Assembly (NCBI GenBank): GCA_014896535.1
Contig: JADBKE010000011.1
Location: 1 to 64,000 of the forward strand
Origin: Candidatus Fermentithermobacillaceae bacterium
GTDB lineage: Bacteria; Bacillota; Sulfobacillia; Fermentithermobacillales; DUSS01
Length of the DNA: 64,000 nucleotides
Direction of reading: 5' to 3'
This document shows positions 18,288 through 27,937 of this stretch, piece after piece. A program made the position numbers and the translations under genes. Under the pieces are notes generated by a model. That model was not told the origin of the DNA, ran no database searches, and saw nothing but the letters and a program-made list of their open reading frames with translations. The first letter of the stretch is position 1, and every line of letters starts with the position of its first letter.

Positions 18288-18441
18288 TCATCCCGGCAGA
18301 AGCCGATGGGAGTGCAACCGGGTGGATGGTTTGCTGATGGCTTGCCTCCGAGAGACGCGCGGGTGGCGCCTGTGAGCTCGGACGGTTCGCGCCGCCGCTG
18401 TTCCCTGAGGGTGGTGGCCGTAAAAGCGAGAGAAAGGATGC

Positions 18442-18774
18442 GTGAAACACATGCCTCAAGTGGCGATTCTCGGGCCAAAAGACGCCGTTTTGGGTCTGAA
18501 AGCTTCGGGGGTGCGCGCTTTTGTCGCGGATAATCCGGCGGAAGCCCGGGAAGCTCTCTCTCGCATCCTCGAGGGTGGCTACGCAGTCCTTTTTGTAACC
18601 GAAGGCGTGTACCGTATGGTCGAAGAGGAGATTCGCCCCATCCAGGAAAGGAGCCTGCCCATTGTATCCATTCTGACCGACGTCAGGAATCCTCAGGGAA
18701 TCGGCAGGTCCCTTCTGAAACGATATGTGGAGCGGGCAGTGGGGACCGAATTAGCTTTTAAGGGAGAGGAATGA
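18442..18774 (+). CDS. ntpG: V-type ATPase subunit F (NtpG)
   Basis: Small central-shaft subunit of about 110 residues with the Rossmann-like fold. The motif [18 protein letters not shown] at the start and LPIVSILTD in the middle fit the family. GTG 18442 or ATG 18451 could be the start; spacing from AAAGGA does not decide. The stop overlaps the ntpA start (ATGA). Confidence 0.93.
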   Translation: MKHMPQVAILGPKDAVLGLKASGVRAFVADNPAEAREALSRILEGGYAVLFVTEGVYRMVEEEIRPIQERSLPIVSILTDVRNPQGIGRSLLKRYVERAVGTELAFKGEE

Positions 18775-20561
18775 TGGCGATGGCTCGGGATACCGGTATC
18801 ATCGGCAAAATTGTGCGAGTCTCCGGACCCCTTGTCGTGGCGTCGGGGATGTCCGGTGCCAGGATGTTCGACGTAGTGAGGGTTGGAGAAAAGCGGGTCA
18901 TCGGGGAGATAATCGAACTCCGGGGAGATACCGCTTCCATACAGGTGTACGAAGAGACATCCGGGATCGGACCGGGCGAGCCCGTAGTTTCGACCGGGGC
19001 ACCCCTGAGCGTTGAACTCGGACCCGGACTCATCAGCTCGATCTTTGACGGAATACAGAGGCCGTTGAACGTCATTCACTCCATCGCCGGTGACTATATT
19101 ACGAGAGGCATCGATGTTCCCGGACTGGACAGGGAGAGGAAATGGCACTTCGTACCGGCTGTGAAACCCGGGGACGCCGTCGGGCCCGGGGATGTGCTCG
19201 GAACGGTCCAGGAAACCCCCCTCGTGCTGCACAAGATCATGGTACCCCCCGGAGTGGAGAACGCAAAGGTGGCGGAGATCAGAGAGGGTGACTTCACGGT
19301 CGAAGAGATCGTGGCTGTCCTCGAAGTGGGCGGGCAGAAAAAGCCTCTGACCATGATGCAGAAGTGGCCCGTTCGCGTCCCCAGGCCCGTCCGGGAGAAG
19401 CTTCCTCCGGAAGAACAGCTCGTTACAGGCCAGCGCGTCATCGACGCGTTTTTCCCGATAGCCAAGGGTGGGACAGCCTGCGTGCCCGGGCCGTTCGGGT
19501 CCGGAAAGACCGTGATTCAGCACCAACTGGCCAAATGGTCGGACGCTCAGATCATCGTGTTCGTCGGATGTGGTGAGCGGGGCAACGAGATGACCGACGT
19601 GCTTCTGGAATTCCCCGAACTCACCGACCCCAGAAGCGGAAGGCCCCTGATGGAGAGGACGGTCCTCGTGGCCAACACATCTAACATGCCGGTTGCCGCA
19701 AGGGAAGCTTCCATTTACACCGGTATAACCCTGGCTGAATATTTCCGGGACATGGGATACAGCGTCGCCCTCATGGCCGATTCGACTTCCCGGTGGGCCG
19801 AGGCGCTGAGGGAGATCTCCGGACGCCTGGAGGAAATGCCCGGAGAAGAAGGGTATCCCGCATATCTCGGCTCGCGATTAGCTGAGTTCTACGAGCGGGC
19901 CGGCAGAGTAGTTGCCCTCGGGAGCGATCGGAGGGAAGGTGCGCTGAGCGTCATCGGAGCAGTCTCGCCTCCCGGCGGCGACCTGTCCGAGCCTGTGACT
20001 CAGGCGACGTTGAGGATCGTCAAAGTGTTCTGGGGGTTGGACGACAGGCTGGCTGCGAGGAAGCATTTCCCCGCCATCAACTGGCTCACCAGCTATTCGC
20101 TGTACACGGACAGGCTTGACTCCTACTTCAGAAAGGTTCTGGGCGACGATTTTCCGGAAATGCGCGACGAAGCGATGGCCATTCTCCAGCAGGAGGAGGA
20201 ACTTCGGGAAATAGTGCGCCTGGTCGGGATCGACGCCCTGGGCGGAAGAGACAGGATGATCCTGGAGACGGCTAAATCCCTTCGGGAAGACTTCCTGTAC
20301 CAGAGCGCATTTCACGAGGTGGACACATACTGCTCGCAGCGGAAGATGTACGGGATTCTCGAGGTCATCTTGATGAGGCATCATAAGGCCATGGAAGCTA
20401 TCGAGGCCGGCGCGGACCTCGAACCGATCCTCGAAGATCCCGTCAAGGAAAAGATCGCCCGGGCCAGGGTAACGCCGGAAGAGGAATGGCCCAAGCTTCA
20501 CGATGAGATCGTCGCCGCGATTCGACACGGTTATTCGGCCAGGACCAGGGCTGTCTCGTAA
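18771..20561 (+). CDS. ntpA: V-type ATPase catalytic subunit A
   Basis: The nucleotide-hydrolysing subunit, 596 residues. The Walker A motif GPFGSGKT is at about 238-245, preceded by the non-homologous insert domain (about 115-190) that separates V/A-type A subunits from F-type beta. The Walker B region [20 protein letters not shown] is intact. AGGGAGAGGA lies directly before the ATG and the start overlaps the ntpG stop, so the two are coupled. With ntpB it would form the A3B3 headpiece. Confidence 0.98.
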   Translation: MMAMARDTGIIGKIVRVSGPLVVASGMSGARMFDVVRVGEKRVIGEIIELRGDTASIQVYEETSGIGPGEPVVSTGAPLSVELGPGLISSIFDGIQRPLNVIHSIAGDYITRGIDVPGLDRERKWHFVPAVKPGDAVGPGDVLGTVQETPLVLHKIMVPPGVENAKVAEIREGDFTVEEIVAVLEVGGQKKPLTMMQKWPVRVPRPVREKLPPEEQLVTGQRVIDAFFPIAKGGTACVPGPFGSGKTVIQHQLAKWSDAQIIVFVGCGERGNEMTDVLLEFPELTDPRSGRPLMERTVLVANTSNMPVAAREASIYTGITLAEYFRDMGYSVALMADSTSRWAEALREISGRLEEMPGEEGYPAYLGSRLAEFYERAGRVVALGSDRREGALSVIGAVSPPGGDLSEPVTQATLRIVKVFWGLDDRLAARKHFPAINWLTSYSLYTDRLDSYFRKVLGDDFPEMRDEAMAILQQEEELREIVRLVGIDALGGRDRMILETAKSLREDFLYQSAFHEVDTYCSQRKMYGILEVILMRHHKAMEAIEAGADLEPILEDPVKEKIARARVTPEEEWPKLHDEIVAAIRHGYSARTRAVS

Positions 20562-20574
20562 GGAGTGATGGAAC

Positions 20575-21966
20575 GTGCCGCTAGAGTACACAACCATCAG
20601 CCAGATTTCCGGTCCTCTCATCATGGTGGAGCAGGTGAGAGAGGTTCACTATGATGAGCTCGTGGAGGTTGAGACTCAGACGGGGGAGATCCGCAGAGGC
20701 CGGGTTCTGGAAGCGCAGGAGGGAAGGGCCCTCGTCCAGCTTTTCGAGGGCACCGCGGGACTGGATGTTTCCCGATCTAAAGTAAGATTCCTCGGGCGAG
20801 TCCTGGAGATTCCCGTCAGCCGGGATATGCTTGGCAGAATTTTCGACGGGGCGGGCAGACCCATAGACGGCGGTCCCCGCGTCGTGCCCGAGAAACGCCT
20901 TGACATAAACGGCAGCCCCATCAACCCTTACGCCAGGGCGTATCCGTCGGAGTTCATCCAGACCGGTATATCCGCTATCGACTGCATGAACCCGCTGGTT
21001 CGCGGTCAAAAGCTGCCCATCTTCTCGGGCGCCGGACTTCCCCACGCCGCGATGGCGGCGCAGATAGCCAGGCAAGCTACCGTGCTGGGTTCTCAGGAAC
21101 CCTTTGCGGTGGTGTTCGCCGCCATGGGGATAACTTTCGAGGAGGCCGACTACTTTATCTCCGACTTCAGGAGGACCGGCGCTCTGGAGAGAGCGGTCCT
21201 GTTTGTGAACCTTGCGAACGACCCGGTTATCGAGAGGATTGCAACTCCGAGGATGGCCCTGACCGTTGCCGAGTACCTGGCCTTTGATCTTGATATGCAC
21301 GTGCTGGTCATCATGACCGACATGACGAATTACGCGGAAGCTCTCAGAGAAGTTTCCGCCGCTCGAAAAGAAGTGCCGGGCCGGCGCGGCTATCCCGGTT
21401 ACATGTATACCGACCTCGCAACCATGTACGAACGAGCCGGCAGAATAAAGGGCAAGAAGGGGTCTATAACCCAGATCCCCATCCTGACCATGCCAGAAGA
21501 CGACAAAACCCATCCCATTCCGGACCTGACCGGATACATTACCGAGGGGCAAATCATCCTCTCCAGAGACCTTCATAAGAAGGGCATTTACCCCCCGGTG
21601 AATGTCTCGATTTCCCTGTCCAGGTTGAAAGACAAGGGAATTGGCAAGGGTAAAACCCGTGAAGACCACGCCGACGTGCTTAACCAGCTGTCCGATGCTT
21701 ACGACAGAGGCAAAGAAGCGAGAGAACTGGCGGTAGTGCTGGGAGAAGCGGCGCTGACTCCCACGGACAGGCTGTTTTTGAAGTTCGCAGACGAGTTCGA
21801 ACGGAGATTTATCAAGCAGGGGCCGAACGAAAACAGACCCATTGAGAAGACGCTGGACCTCGGCTGGGAGCTCCTGGCAATGCTACCCAGGTCCGAGTTG
21901 AAGCGCCTGTCCGAGAGAAACATCGAGAAGTATATGCCGAAAACGCAGGCAGCAGCCGGCGACTGA
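20575..21966 (+). CDS. ntpB: V-type ATPase regulatory subunit B
   Basis: Non-catalytic partner of NtpA, 463 residues. The P-loop position holds [19 protein letters not shown], which lacks the Walker A lysine, as is normal for B subunits. The conserved arginine-finger region [11 protein letters not shown] is present near 340. The GTG start has AAGGAG about 10 nt upstream and lies 13 nt after ntpA. Confidence 0.98.
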   Translation: MPLEYTTISQISGPLIMVEQVREVHYDELVEVETQTGEIRRGRVLEAQEGRALVQLFEGTAGLDVSRSKVRFLGRVLEIPVSRDMLGRIFDGAGRPIDGGPRVVPEKRLDINGSPINPYARAYPSEFIQTGISAIDCMNPLVRGQKLPIFSGAGLPHAAMAAQIARQATVLGSQEPFAVVFAAMGITFEEADYFISDFRRTGALERAVLFVNLANDPVIERIATPRMALTVAEYLAFDLDMHVLVIMTDMTNYAEALREVSAARKEVPGRRGYPGYMYTDLATMYERAGRIKGKKGSITQIPILTMPEDDKTHPIPDLTGYITEGQIILSRDLHKKGIYPPVNVSISLSRLKDKGIGKGKTREDHADVLNQLSDAYDRGKEARELAVVLGEAALTPTDRLFLKFADEFERRFIKQGPNENRPIEKTLDLGWELLAMLPRSELKRLSERNIEKYMPKTQAAAGD

Positions 21967-22073
21967 TCTGGCGGCCACGGACGTCGAATCGACCTGCCCG
22001 GGGCAGGACCTGTGGTTCCGGTCCCGGGTAACGTCAAGAGGCCCGTGGGCCATGCCAAGGGGGATGCAATACC

Positions 22074-22712
22074 GTGGAGATAAGGGTGAACGCCACCCGC
22101 CAGGAGCTCACGAGGCTCAAGGCGAGGCTTAAGACGGCTCGAAGAGGCCATAAACTGTTGAAGGATAAACGAGACGAGCTCATGAGGGAATTTCTGGCCC
22201 TGATCGACGAGGCGCGAAAGCTCCGGGAGCAGGTGGACGCAAAGCTTTCTGCGGCGTACCGCGACTTCTCCATGGCCAGGGCTGTACTTTCTCCCGCAGT
22301 GCTCGAAGAAGCCCTGATGGCCGGCCGGAAGCCGGTAGAGGTTTCCGTGCGTTTCAGGCAAATCATGAATGTCCGGGTTCCGGAGATAGAGATAGACTCC
22401 TCCGGCGACATCCCCGGGGCTTCCGCGGTTCCCCCTTACGGTTTCGCCGCCACTTCCAGCGATCTCGACTCTGCCATCGAGGCTTTTTCGGAGGTCCTGG
22501 TGGATATGCTTAAAATGGCGGAGCTTGAGAAGAAATGCGAGCTCCTTGCGGGGGAGATCGAGAAGACCCGGCGCAGGGTCAACGCTCTGGAATACGTCCT
22601 CATCCCCGAGCTGGAGCGAGCGGCAAAAGATGTGCAGATGCGTCTGTCGGAGATGGAGCGCGCCAACGCCTCAAGGCTCATGAGGATCAAGGAGATAGTG
22701 AGAGCTCATTAG
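22074..22712 (+). CDS. ntpD: V-type ATPase central-shaft subunit D
   Basis: Rotor shaft subunit, 212 residues, mostly two long antiparallel helices (about 5-75 and 135-205). The family start VNATRQELTRLKARL is present. GTG 22074 is used as start; the 107 nt before it contain no gene. This is the last gene of the ntp cluster; no ntpH or ntpJ homologue follows. Confidence 0.95.
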   Translation: MEIRVNATRQELTRLKARLKTARRGHKLLKDKRDELMREFLALIDEARKLREQVDAKLSAAYRDFSMARAVLSPAVLEEALMAGRKPVEVSVRFRQIMNVRVPEIEIDSSGDIPGASAVPPYGFAATSSDLDSAIEAFSEVLVDMLKMAELEKKCELLAGEIEKTRRRVNALEYVLIPELERAAKDVQMRLSEMERANASRLMRIKEIVRAH

Positions 22713-22945
22713 TCAGCCACGCCGACCGGCTCCCTACCGGTTCCTCCCATTCCAGCGGTATGCCCCTCTTTAAAGGTTCCCGAGAGGGAAAAGCCCCGGG
22801 AAATGTGAGCTCCGTCCCGCCCGCGTCAGAACGTCGCTGACTTGATGCTGCCCGGATACCCACGCACCGGCGGGAGCCTTCCGCGCCGGATATCTTCGCT
22901 TCATCCGGTCCGACAATATAAGGGAGCTTCGGCGAGGGGTAATGC

Positions 22946-24208
22946 ATGGAGAAGATCGTCATCGAGGGGCAGGTACCGCTCAGGGGAAAGGTGCGTTGTG
23001 AGGGGGCCAAGAACGCGGCCCTCCCGATAATGGCGGCTACGCTGCTTTGCGAGGAGCCCTGCATTTTGTCGGGCGTGCCGCCCCTCAAGGACGTCGAGAC
23101 CATGTCGAGGGTGCTTTGCTCCATCGGCCTCGATGTCAGAATCGAAGACGGTACCATCAGCGTTCGCCAGCGAGGCCCTCTCGGGCTCGAGCCTCCCTAC
23201 GAAGCCGTCAGGGCAATGAGAGCCTCCTTCCTAGTCCTCGGTCCCCTCCTTTGCCGCCTGGGTGCGGCCAGGATCCCGCTGCCGGGAGGCTGTGATATCG
23301 GTCAAAGACCGGTGGACCTTCACTTAAAGGGACTTCAAGCCATGGGGGCCAGCATCGAATTGAAGGGCGGCTACGTCGAGGCCAAAGCCAGACGACTTTC
23401 CGGTGCCACAATATACCTGGACTTTCCCTCGGTCGGTGCCACGGAAAACCTGATGATGGCAGCCAGTCAAGCCTTCGGAGAGACCATCATAGAAAACGCC
23501 GCCCAGGAACCGGAAGTCGTTGACCTGGCTAATTTCCTCAATACCATAGGCGCCAACGTTCGGGGAGCGGGAACCTCGCGAATCCGCATCACAGGGCGGA
23601 GAGGGTTTGGAGGAGGTGAGTACACCATCATACCCGACAGGCTTGAAGCTGCTACTTACCTCCTCGCCGGAATCGCGACCGGTGGTTCCATCAGGGTAGA
23701 AAACGTCATACCGGAGCACCTCACCGCCTTTCTCGCCAAGATTCAGGAGGCCGGGGCCGAAGTCAGCACGGGCCTCAGGTACGTGGCGGCGTCCATGGAG
23801 GGGAGAGCCAATCCCGTAACCGTGAAAACTCTGCCGTATCCCGGCTTTCCCACTGACCTTCAGGCTCCGATAATGTCGTTTCTCGCAACCGCAAGAGGAA
23901 CAAGCATCATTATCGAAAGCGTCTTCGAGAGGCGCTTTGCTCATGTGGAGGAGCTGAACAGGATGGGGGCCAAAATCCGGGCCGAGGGTTCTCACGCAGT
24001 CATCGAGGGTGTCGAGGAGCTCACGGGCGCCTCGGTGGAAGCTTCGGATTTGAGAGCGGGTGCTGCCCTGGTTCTGGCGGGTCTGCAGGCCAGAGGAAGA
24101 ACCGAAGTATCCGGTGTTTCCCACATCAAGAGGGGCTATTATCAGCTGGTGGAAAAGCTCAAGCGCGTCGGGGCCCGGATTGAGGTCCGGTGTGAAGAAA
24201 ACGCTTGA
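22946..24208 (+). CDS. murA: UDP-GlcNAc 1-carboxyvinyltransferase
   Basis: First committed step of peptidoglycan synthesis: transfers enolpyruvate from PEP to UDP-GlcNAc. The 420-residue protein has the GAKNAALPIMAA motif and the active-site loop LPGGCDIGQRPVDLH with Cys116. That Cys is the fosfomycin target in the family, so natural resistance by Asp replacement is not expected. It follows the ATPase operon as in other Firmicutes and precedes spoIID. A TATAAG (22916-22921) lies 25 nt upstream, but without a clear -35. Confidence 0.98.
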   Translation: MEKIVIEGQVPLRGKVRCEGAKNAALPIMAATLLCEEPCILSGVPPLKDVETMSRVLCSIGLDVRIEDGTISVRQRGPLGLEPPYEAVRAMRASFLVLGPLLCRLGAARIPLPGGCDIGQRPVDLHLKGLQAMGASIELKGGYVEAKARRLSGATIYLDFPSVGATENLMMAASQAFGETIIENAAQEPEVVDLANFLNTIGANVRGAGTSRIRITGRRGFGGGEYTIIPDRLEAATYLLAGIATGGSIRVENVIPEHLTAFLAKIQEAGAEVSTGLRYVAASMEGRANPVTVKTLPYPGFPTDLQAPIMSFLATARGTSIIIESVFERRFAHVEELNRMGAKIRAEGSHAVIEGVEELTGASVEASDLRAGAALVLAGLQARGRTEVSGVSHIKRGYYQLVEKLKRVGARIEVRCEENA

Positions 24209-24372
24209 AGGCAGCCACAGCTTCCGGCTGCAGCTTTTGGCCAGGGACATGCCTCATCCCCGGCATCCCGCATACGCACGGGGCGTTTGCCGAACGTCCT
24301 TACCTTGTGGCGTTGCCCGAGACATACATCGTCCGCCGGTCCAATATCCATTGAAAGACTGGAGGACTTATC

Positions 24373-25359
24373 ATGAAGAAGGCTGTTCTTTTCTTGTTGT
24401 TCATCGCCGGTTTGCTTGTCGGCCTCGGCACCGGCGGACAAATGACTGACGGTGGGGCGCTTTTGCCGCTGCCCCGCCCGTCAAAAGGCCTGCCGTTCCT
24501 CCGGATAGACGTGTATTACGTACCCCAGGGAAAAGTGATCAGCCTGGACCTAGAGGAATACGTAAAAGGGGTTGTGGCTTCAGAAATGCCTCCCACCTTC
24601 CACTACGAAGCCCTCAAAGCCCAGGCCATATTGGCCCGGACATACGCCATCAGGAAAATGAAAATCTTCGGGGGAACCCCTTCCCGACCTGACGCCGACG
24701 TCGTGTCCGACCCCAACGTAGACCAGGCCTGGGCCTCCGAGTCCGAAATAAAGAAGAAATGGGGCATACTCTTCGCCTGGAGATACTGGGCCAAAGTGTG
24801 CAGAGCCGTGGAGGAGACCAATGGGCTGGTCCTGGCATACAATGGGATGCCAGCTGAGGCCGTTTATCATTCCACATCCGCGGGTCCCACCGAGTCCGCG
24901 GTAGACGTCTGGGGCCGAGATGTGCCGTATCTCAAGAGCGTGCCATGCGACTTCTGCTCCCACTCGCCCTATTACAACCCCGTGACCGTGAAAATACCCG
25001 TCGCCACGGTGGCTAAAAACCTCAGTTCGGTCGGGATCGCTGTACCCGTGGCCCGGCTGGTCGACGCCAGTTTCATGGTGCCGACCGAGATTTCTCCTAC
25101 CGGGCGGGTCAAAGAGGTCACCGTATCGGGTACAAAGATACGGGGTCTCGAGTTCAGAAAAGCCCTTGGACTTAAGTCTACCAAGATCTACTGGGAGCTA
25201 AGCGGCGAAGATCTGGTCGTTACCGTACGGGGTTACGGGCACGGAGTAGGCATGTGCCAGTACGGTGCGGATGGTTTAGCTCGACTCGGGAAAACCTATC
25301 TCGACATCCTCTCCTACTATTACCCTGGCACCCAGGTAGTCTACATTTTCGACGAGTAG
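24373..25359 (+). CDS. spoIID: stage II sporulation protein D (lytic transglycosylase)
   Basis: Membrane-anchored peptidoglycan lytic transglycosylase needed for engulfment, made in the mother cell. The 328-residue protein starts with a membrane anchor (about 4-20). The SpoIID domain carries the catalytic Glu71 in VVASEMPP, the ALKAQAILARTYA helix, the STSAGPTESA motif, and the C-terminal GYGHGVGMCQYGA signature. A CATACATC (24323-24330) resembling a sigma-E -10 lies upstream, without a convincing -35. murA, spoIID, spoIIQ, spoIIID, mbl is the Bacillus order. Confidence 0.97.
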   Translation: MKKAVLFLLFIAGLLVGLGTGGQMTDGGALLPLPRPSKGLPFLRIDVYYVPQGKVISLDLEEYVKGVVASEMPPTFHYEALKAQAILARTYAIRKMKIFGGTPSRPDADVVSDPNVDQAWASESEIKKKWGILFAWRYWAKVCRAVEETNGLVLAYNGMPAEAVYHSTSAGPTESAVDVWGRDVPYLKSVPCDFCSHSPYYNPVTVKIPVATVAKNLSSVGIAVPVARLVDASFMVPTEISPTGRVKEVTVSGTKIRGLEFRKALGLKSTKIYWELSGEDLVVTVRGYGHGVGMCQYGADGLARLGKTYLDILSYYYPGTQVVYIFDE

Positions 25360-25466
25360 GGTTCAGGCCCCCGGTCCTCCCGTTGTGGTTCCGTTACGCC
25401 AGGACTACAGGTGTCACGCGAATACCTCCGGCAAATTATGGCAATGCTTTAGCCGGAGGTGTCCAT

Positions 25467-26291
25467 ATGCGGGATCGACTGAGAAAAGCGTTTTCCCAAT
25501 TCCTCGCGCTCGCGCAGAGCCGCCGCGCAATCGCGATGAGATGGGCAAAGGCGACAGCCGTCATTCTCACGTGCCTCACCATGTTTTGCACGGGGTTGTA
25601 CCTGGGTCTGTGGTCTGCCCTTAAGGTGGCAGTCTTTCCGCGGCTCCCCGGAGCCGACAACGCCGCCCCGGGCGGCACGGGGGCCGCCCCGCCCGCCGGG
25701 ACGACGGACGATCAGGCGCGCTCCGGTACCTCCTCGACGACCACGGCAACCGTGGGGAAAACGAGTTCCGGGCAATCAGGGGCAGGTCCTGCAGGGCAGG
25801 GCTCGAACCCGGGGGCGACCGGAACGCCTCCCGTGGAACCGGAAGCAAGTCAGGTGACCCTCAAAACGAAGACCCTGGCGGAGATCCTGAAGGGGTTATC
25901 TCTGCCGGTTGAGGGCCAAATACTCAGAAAGGAAGGCTGGTACTACCTGGAGGCCTTTTCCGAGTGGAGGTACCATAGGGGAATCGACTTTAAGGCTCCA
26001 GGCGGACACCCCGTCAAAGCGCCCCTCGAGGGAACCGTAAAGGACGTCTACCGGAACGTCCAGCTCGGAACAGTTGTCGTTCTTTCGCACGAAGGCGATG
26101 TAGAGACGCTTTACGGTTGCATTACCCCCGGCGAAGATATCGTTCCCGGCAGGAAAGTCGTCAAAGGAGAAGTGCTCGGGTACATTTCCGATTCCGGGCC
26201 CCGCGAAGGAGATGCTGCACCTCACCTTCATTTCGAGGTTCACTTTCGGGGTGAATTGGTTGCTTCCGACCGCTACCTTGGGACGCGCTGA
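25467..26291 (+). CDS. spoIIQ: SpoIIQ-like M23 (LytM) endopeptidase
   Basis: Forespore engulfment protein by position between spoIID and spoIIID. ATG 25467 has GGAGGTG 6 nt upstream; the frame is open further upstream but overlaps spoIID. The 274-residue protein has one membrane segment (about 27-50), a Gly/Ala/Ser/Thr-rich linker (about 60-130) and a LytM domain. Zinc ligands H170-x-x-x-D174 and H253-L-H255 are present, so this LytM site looks intact. In Bacillus subtilis the SpoIIQ site is incomplete, while clostridial proteins often keep it. Confidence 0.9.
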   Translation: MRDRLRKAFSQFLALAQSRRAIAMRWAKATAVILTCLTMFCTGLYLGLWSALKVAVFPRLPGADNAAPGGTGAAPPAGTTDDQARSGTSSTTTATVGKTSSGQSGAGPAGQGSNPGATGTPPVEPEASQVTLKTKTLAEILKGLSLPVEGQILRKEGWYYLEAFSEWRYHRGIDFKAPGGHPVKAPLEGTVKDVYRNVQLGTVVVLSHEGDVETLYGCITPGEDIVPGRKVVKGEVLGYISDSGPREGDAAPHLHFEVHFRGELVASDRYLGTR

Positions 26292-26351
26292 GTCAACATC
26301 CCGGAAACCCGGCTTGAGAGCACCGGGGACGGGAGATCTGCAAATGGCCGG

Positions 26352-26379
26352 ATACGCACCCCTTTGGGCTGCATATATA
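26352..26379 (+). promoter_or_regulatory. possible sigma-E promoter for spoIIID
   Basis: ATA (26352-26354), 17 nt, then CATATATA (26372-26379) resembles the sigma-E pattern ATA-N16-CATACANT. spoIIID is sigma-E dependent in Bacillus. The match is partial. Confidence 0.35.
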
Positions 26380-26411
26380 TTTAGCGTAACTCTGACGAGG
26401 GAGGCCGGGCT

Positions 26412-26657
26412 ATGAATGACGCGATATACAAACGCGCGGTCGACGTGGGTGAGTACATCTACGAGAACCGGGCAACGGTCCGGGATGCGGCCCGGGCATT
26501 CGGAGTCTCCAAGAGTACGGTGCACAAAGACGTGACGGATCGACTTCCAATCATCCGGCCAGCTCTGGCGAAGTTAGTCCGCCAAATCCTGGACGTGAAT
26601 AAAGCGGAGCGACATATACGGGGCGGTGAAGCCACGCGGAGAAAATACAGGAAATGA
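26412..26657 (+). CDS. spoIIID: sporulation transcription factor SpoIIID
   Basis: Mother-cell DNA-binding regulator acting with sigma-E. The 81-residue protein has the SpoIIID helix-turn-helix: RATVRDAARAFGVSKSTVHKDV at about 20-41, followed by the DRLP turn and a basic C-terminus (RRKYRK). GGGAGG lies 10 nt before the ATG. Length and sequence match the family throughout. Confidence 0.97.
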   Translation: MNDAIYKRAVDVGEYIYENRATVRDAARAFGVSKSTVHKDVTDRLPIIRPALAKLVRQILDVNKAERHIRGGEATRRKYRK

Positions 26658-26860
26658 GGGACGCCTGTTCCCCTGACGGTCCGGTGCTGCAACGACGGAT
26701 GGAATTCGGAAGCGCACTTGAACCAGCTCGCGGGTGATACGCGAATCTTTGAGTCGCTTCGTCGAATATCGGCACGTTTACAGGAAATCCCCGGTCTTTG
26801 TAGAAAGATTGGCTTAGGTGAGCGAAGCGACTCCCACCGAAACCGGAGGAGGCCTCATCA

Positions 26861-27883
26861 ATGTTTCCCATATTCGGACCGGGAGACGTAGCTATCGATC
26901 TCGGAACGTGTACCGTGCTTGTTTACATAAAAGGCCGCGGCGTGGTGTTGAACGAGCCATCCGTTATCGCAAGAGACCACCATACAGGGGCCGTTCTTGC
27001 AGTAGGCAATGAAGCGCGCAAAATGATCGGTCGCACACCTGGCACCATCGATGCGATTCGACCCCTCAGGGCGGGAGTCATTTCGGACTTCGAAGCTACG
27101 GAGATCATGTTGCGCTACTTCCTGAGAAAGGCCATAGGCGGCAGGATCTACCTGAAGCCCAGGGTGATCATATGCGTTCCCACCGCAGTCACTTCTGTAG
27201 AAAGACGGGCGGTCCTTCAGGCGGGCCTCAGCGCGGGCGCCAGGAAGGTTTACCTGGTTGAAGAGCCTCTCGCCGCTGCCCTGGGAGCCGGACTGGACAT
27301 CAGCGGGGCTTCAGGGTACATGGTCGTGGATGTCGGAGGAGGTACCACCGACATCGCCGTCCTTTCCCTTAACGGCGTCGTCGTCAGCACCTCAACCCGT
27401 ATAGGCGGAGATGCCCTGGACGAGGCCATAGTCAGGTACGTGAAGAAGACTTATCAGCTCGCCATCGGTGAGCCCACGGCTGAACTGGCTCGGATTACGG
27501 CGGGGACCCTTGTGCAAGGTAGCAGGAACGAGCAGTACGAAATCCGCGGAAGAGACCTGGTTACTGGGCTTCCCAGGAGCATCGTCGTAACTTCGGACGA
27601 TCTGGCAAGAGCTATGGAGGAGCCGGCCGCCCTCATCGTCGAAGCCTGCCGGCAGGTCCTGGAGAAGACCCCTCCGGAAATTGCCTCCGACATCGTAGAC
27701 CACGGTATCGTCTTAACGGGCGGAGGAGCGCTTACTCATGGCATGGACATGCTCCTGCAGAAAGGGACCGGATTAAAAGTCTCTGTCGCGGAAGACCCGG
27801 TCACCTGCGTGGTGAGAGGGGCGGGGCTCGTCCTGGAGAATATCCCCAAGTATGAGGAACACATCCGGAGTTTGACGGTGTAG
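26861..27883 (+). CDS. mbl: MreB/Mbl-type cell-shape protein
   Basis: Actin-like filament protein directing lateral wall synthesis, 340 residues. Position after spoIIID and before flgF is that of Bacillus mbl. Nucleotide-binding motifs are visible: IDLGTCTVLVY (about 11-21), MVVDVGGGTTDIAV (about 155) and ITGGGA-like LTGGGALTHG (about 285). The first loop reads G-T-C-T-V where Mbl/MreB normally has G-T-A-N-(V/T), so the conserved Asn is replaced. About 200 nt lie between spoIIID and this gene, with no gene found in it. Confidence 0.95.
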   Translation: MFPIFGPGDVAIDLGTCTVLVYIKGRGVVLNEPSVIARDHHTGAVLAVGNEARKMIGRTPGTIDAIRPLRAGVISDFEATEIMLRYFLRKAIGGRIYLKPRVIICVPTAVTSVERRAVLQAGLSAGARKVYLVEEPLAAALGAGLDISGASGYMVVDVGGGTTDIAVLSLNGVVVSTSTRIGGDALDEAIVRYVKKTYQLAIGEPTAELARITAGTLVQGSRNEQYEIRGRDLVTGLPRSIVVTSDDLARAMEEPAALIVEACRQVLEKTPPEIASDIVDHGIVLTGGGALTHGMDMLLQKGTGLKVSVAEDPVTCVVRGAGLVLENIPKYEEHIRSLTV

Positions 27884-27897
27884 AGCTAAACAATCGG

Positions 27898-27929
27898 CTT
27901 CCCTCTTTCGATAAGGAGTAAGAGGGGGG
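27898..27929 (+). promoter_or_regulatory. hairpin covering the flgF ribosome binding site
   Basis: Bases 27898-27907 can pair with 27920-27929 over ten pairs (two G-U). The 3' arm is AAGAGGGGGG, the Shine-Dalgarno for the ATG at 27938. The 12-nt loop contains AAGGAG, so a GGA is presented in a loop, the arrangement favoured by CsrA. Confidence 0.5.
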
Positions 27930-27937
27930 AACGCTTC

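Noticed and set aside
24210-24236. A terminator after murA (GCAGCC...GGCTGC).
   Set aside because: Six-pair stem followed only by AGCTTTTGG; the T tract is too short and displaced.
25400-25466. A sigma-F promoter before spoIIQ (GGCAAATTAT).
   Set aside because: Too many mismatches to the -10 pattern and no -35; would be expected biologically but the sequence does not support it.
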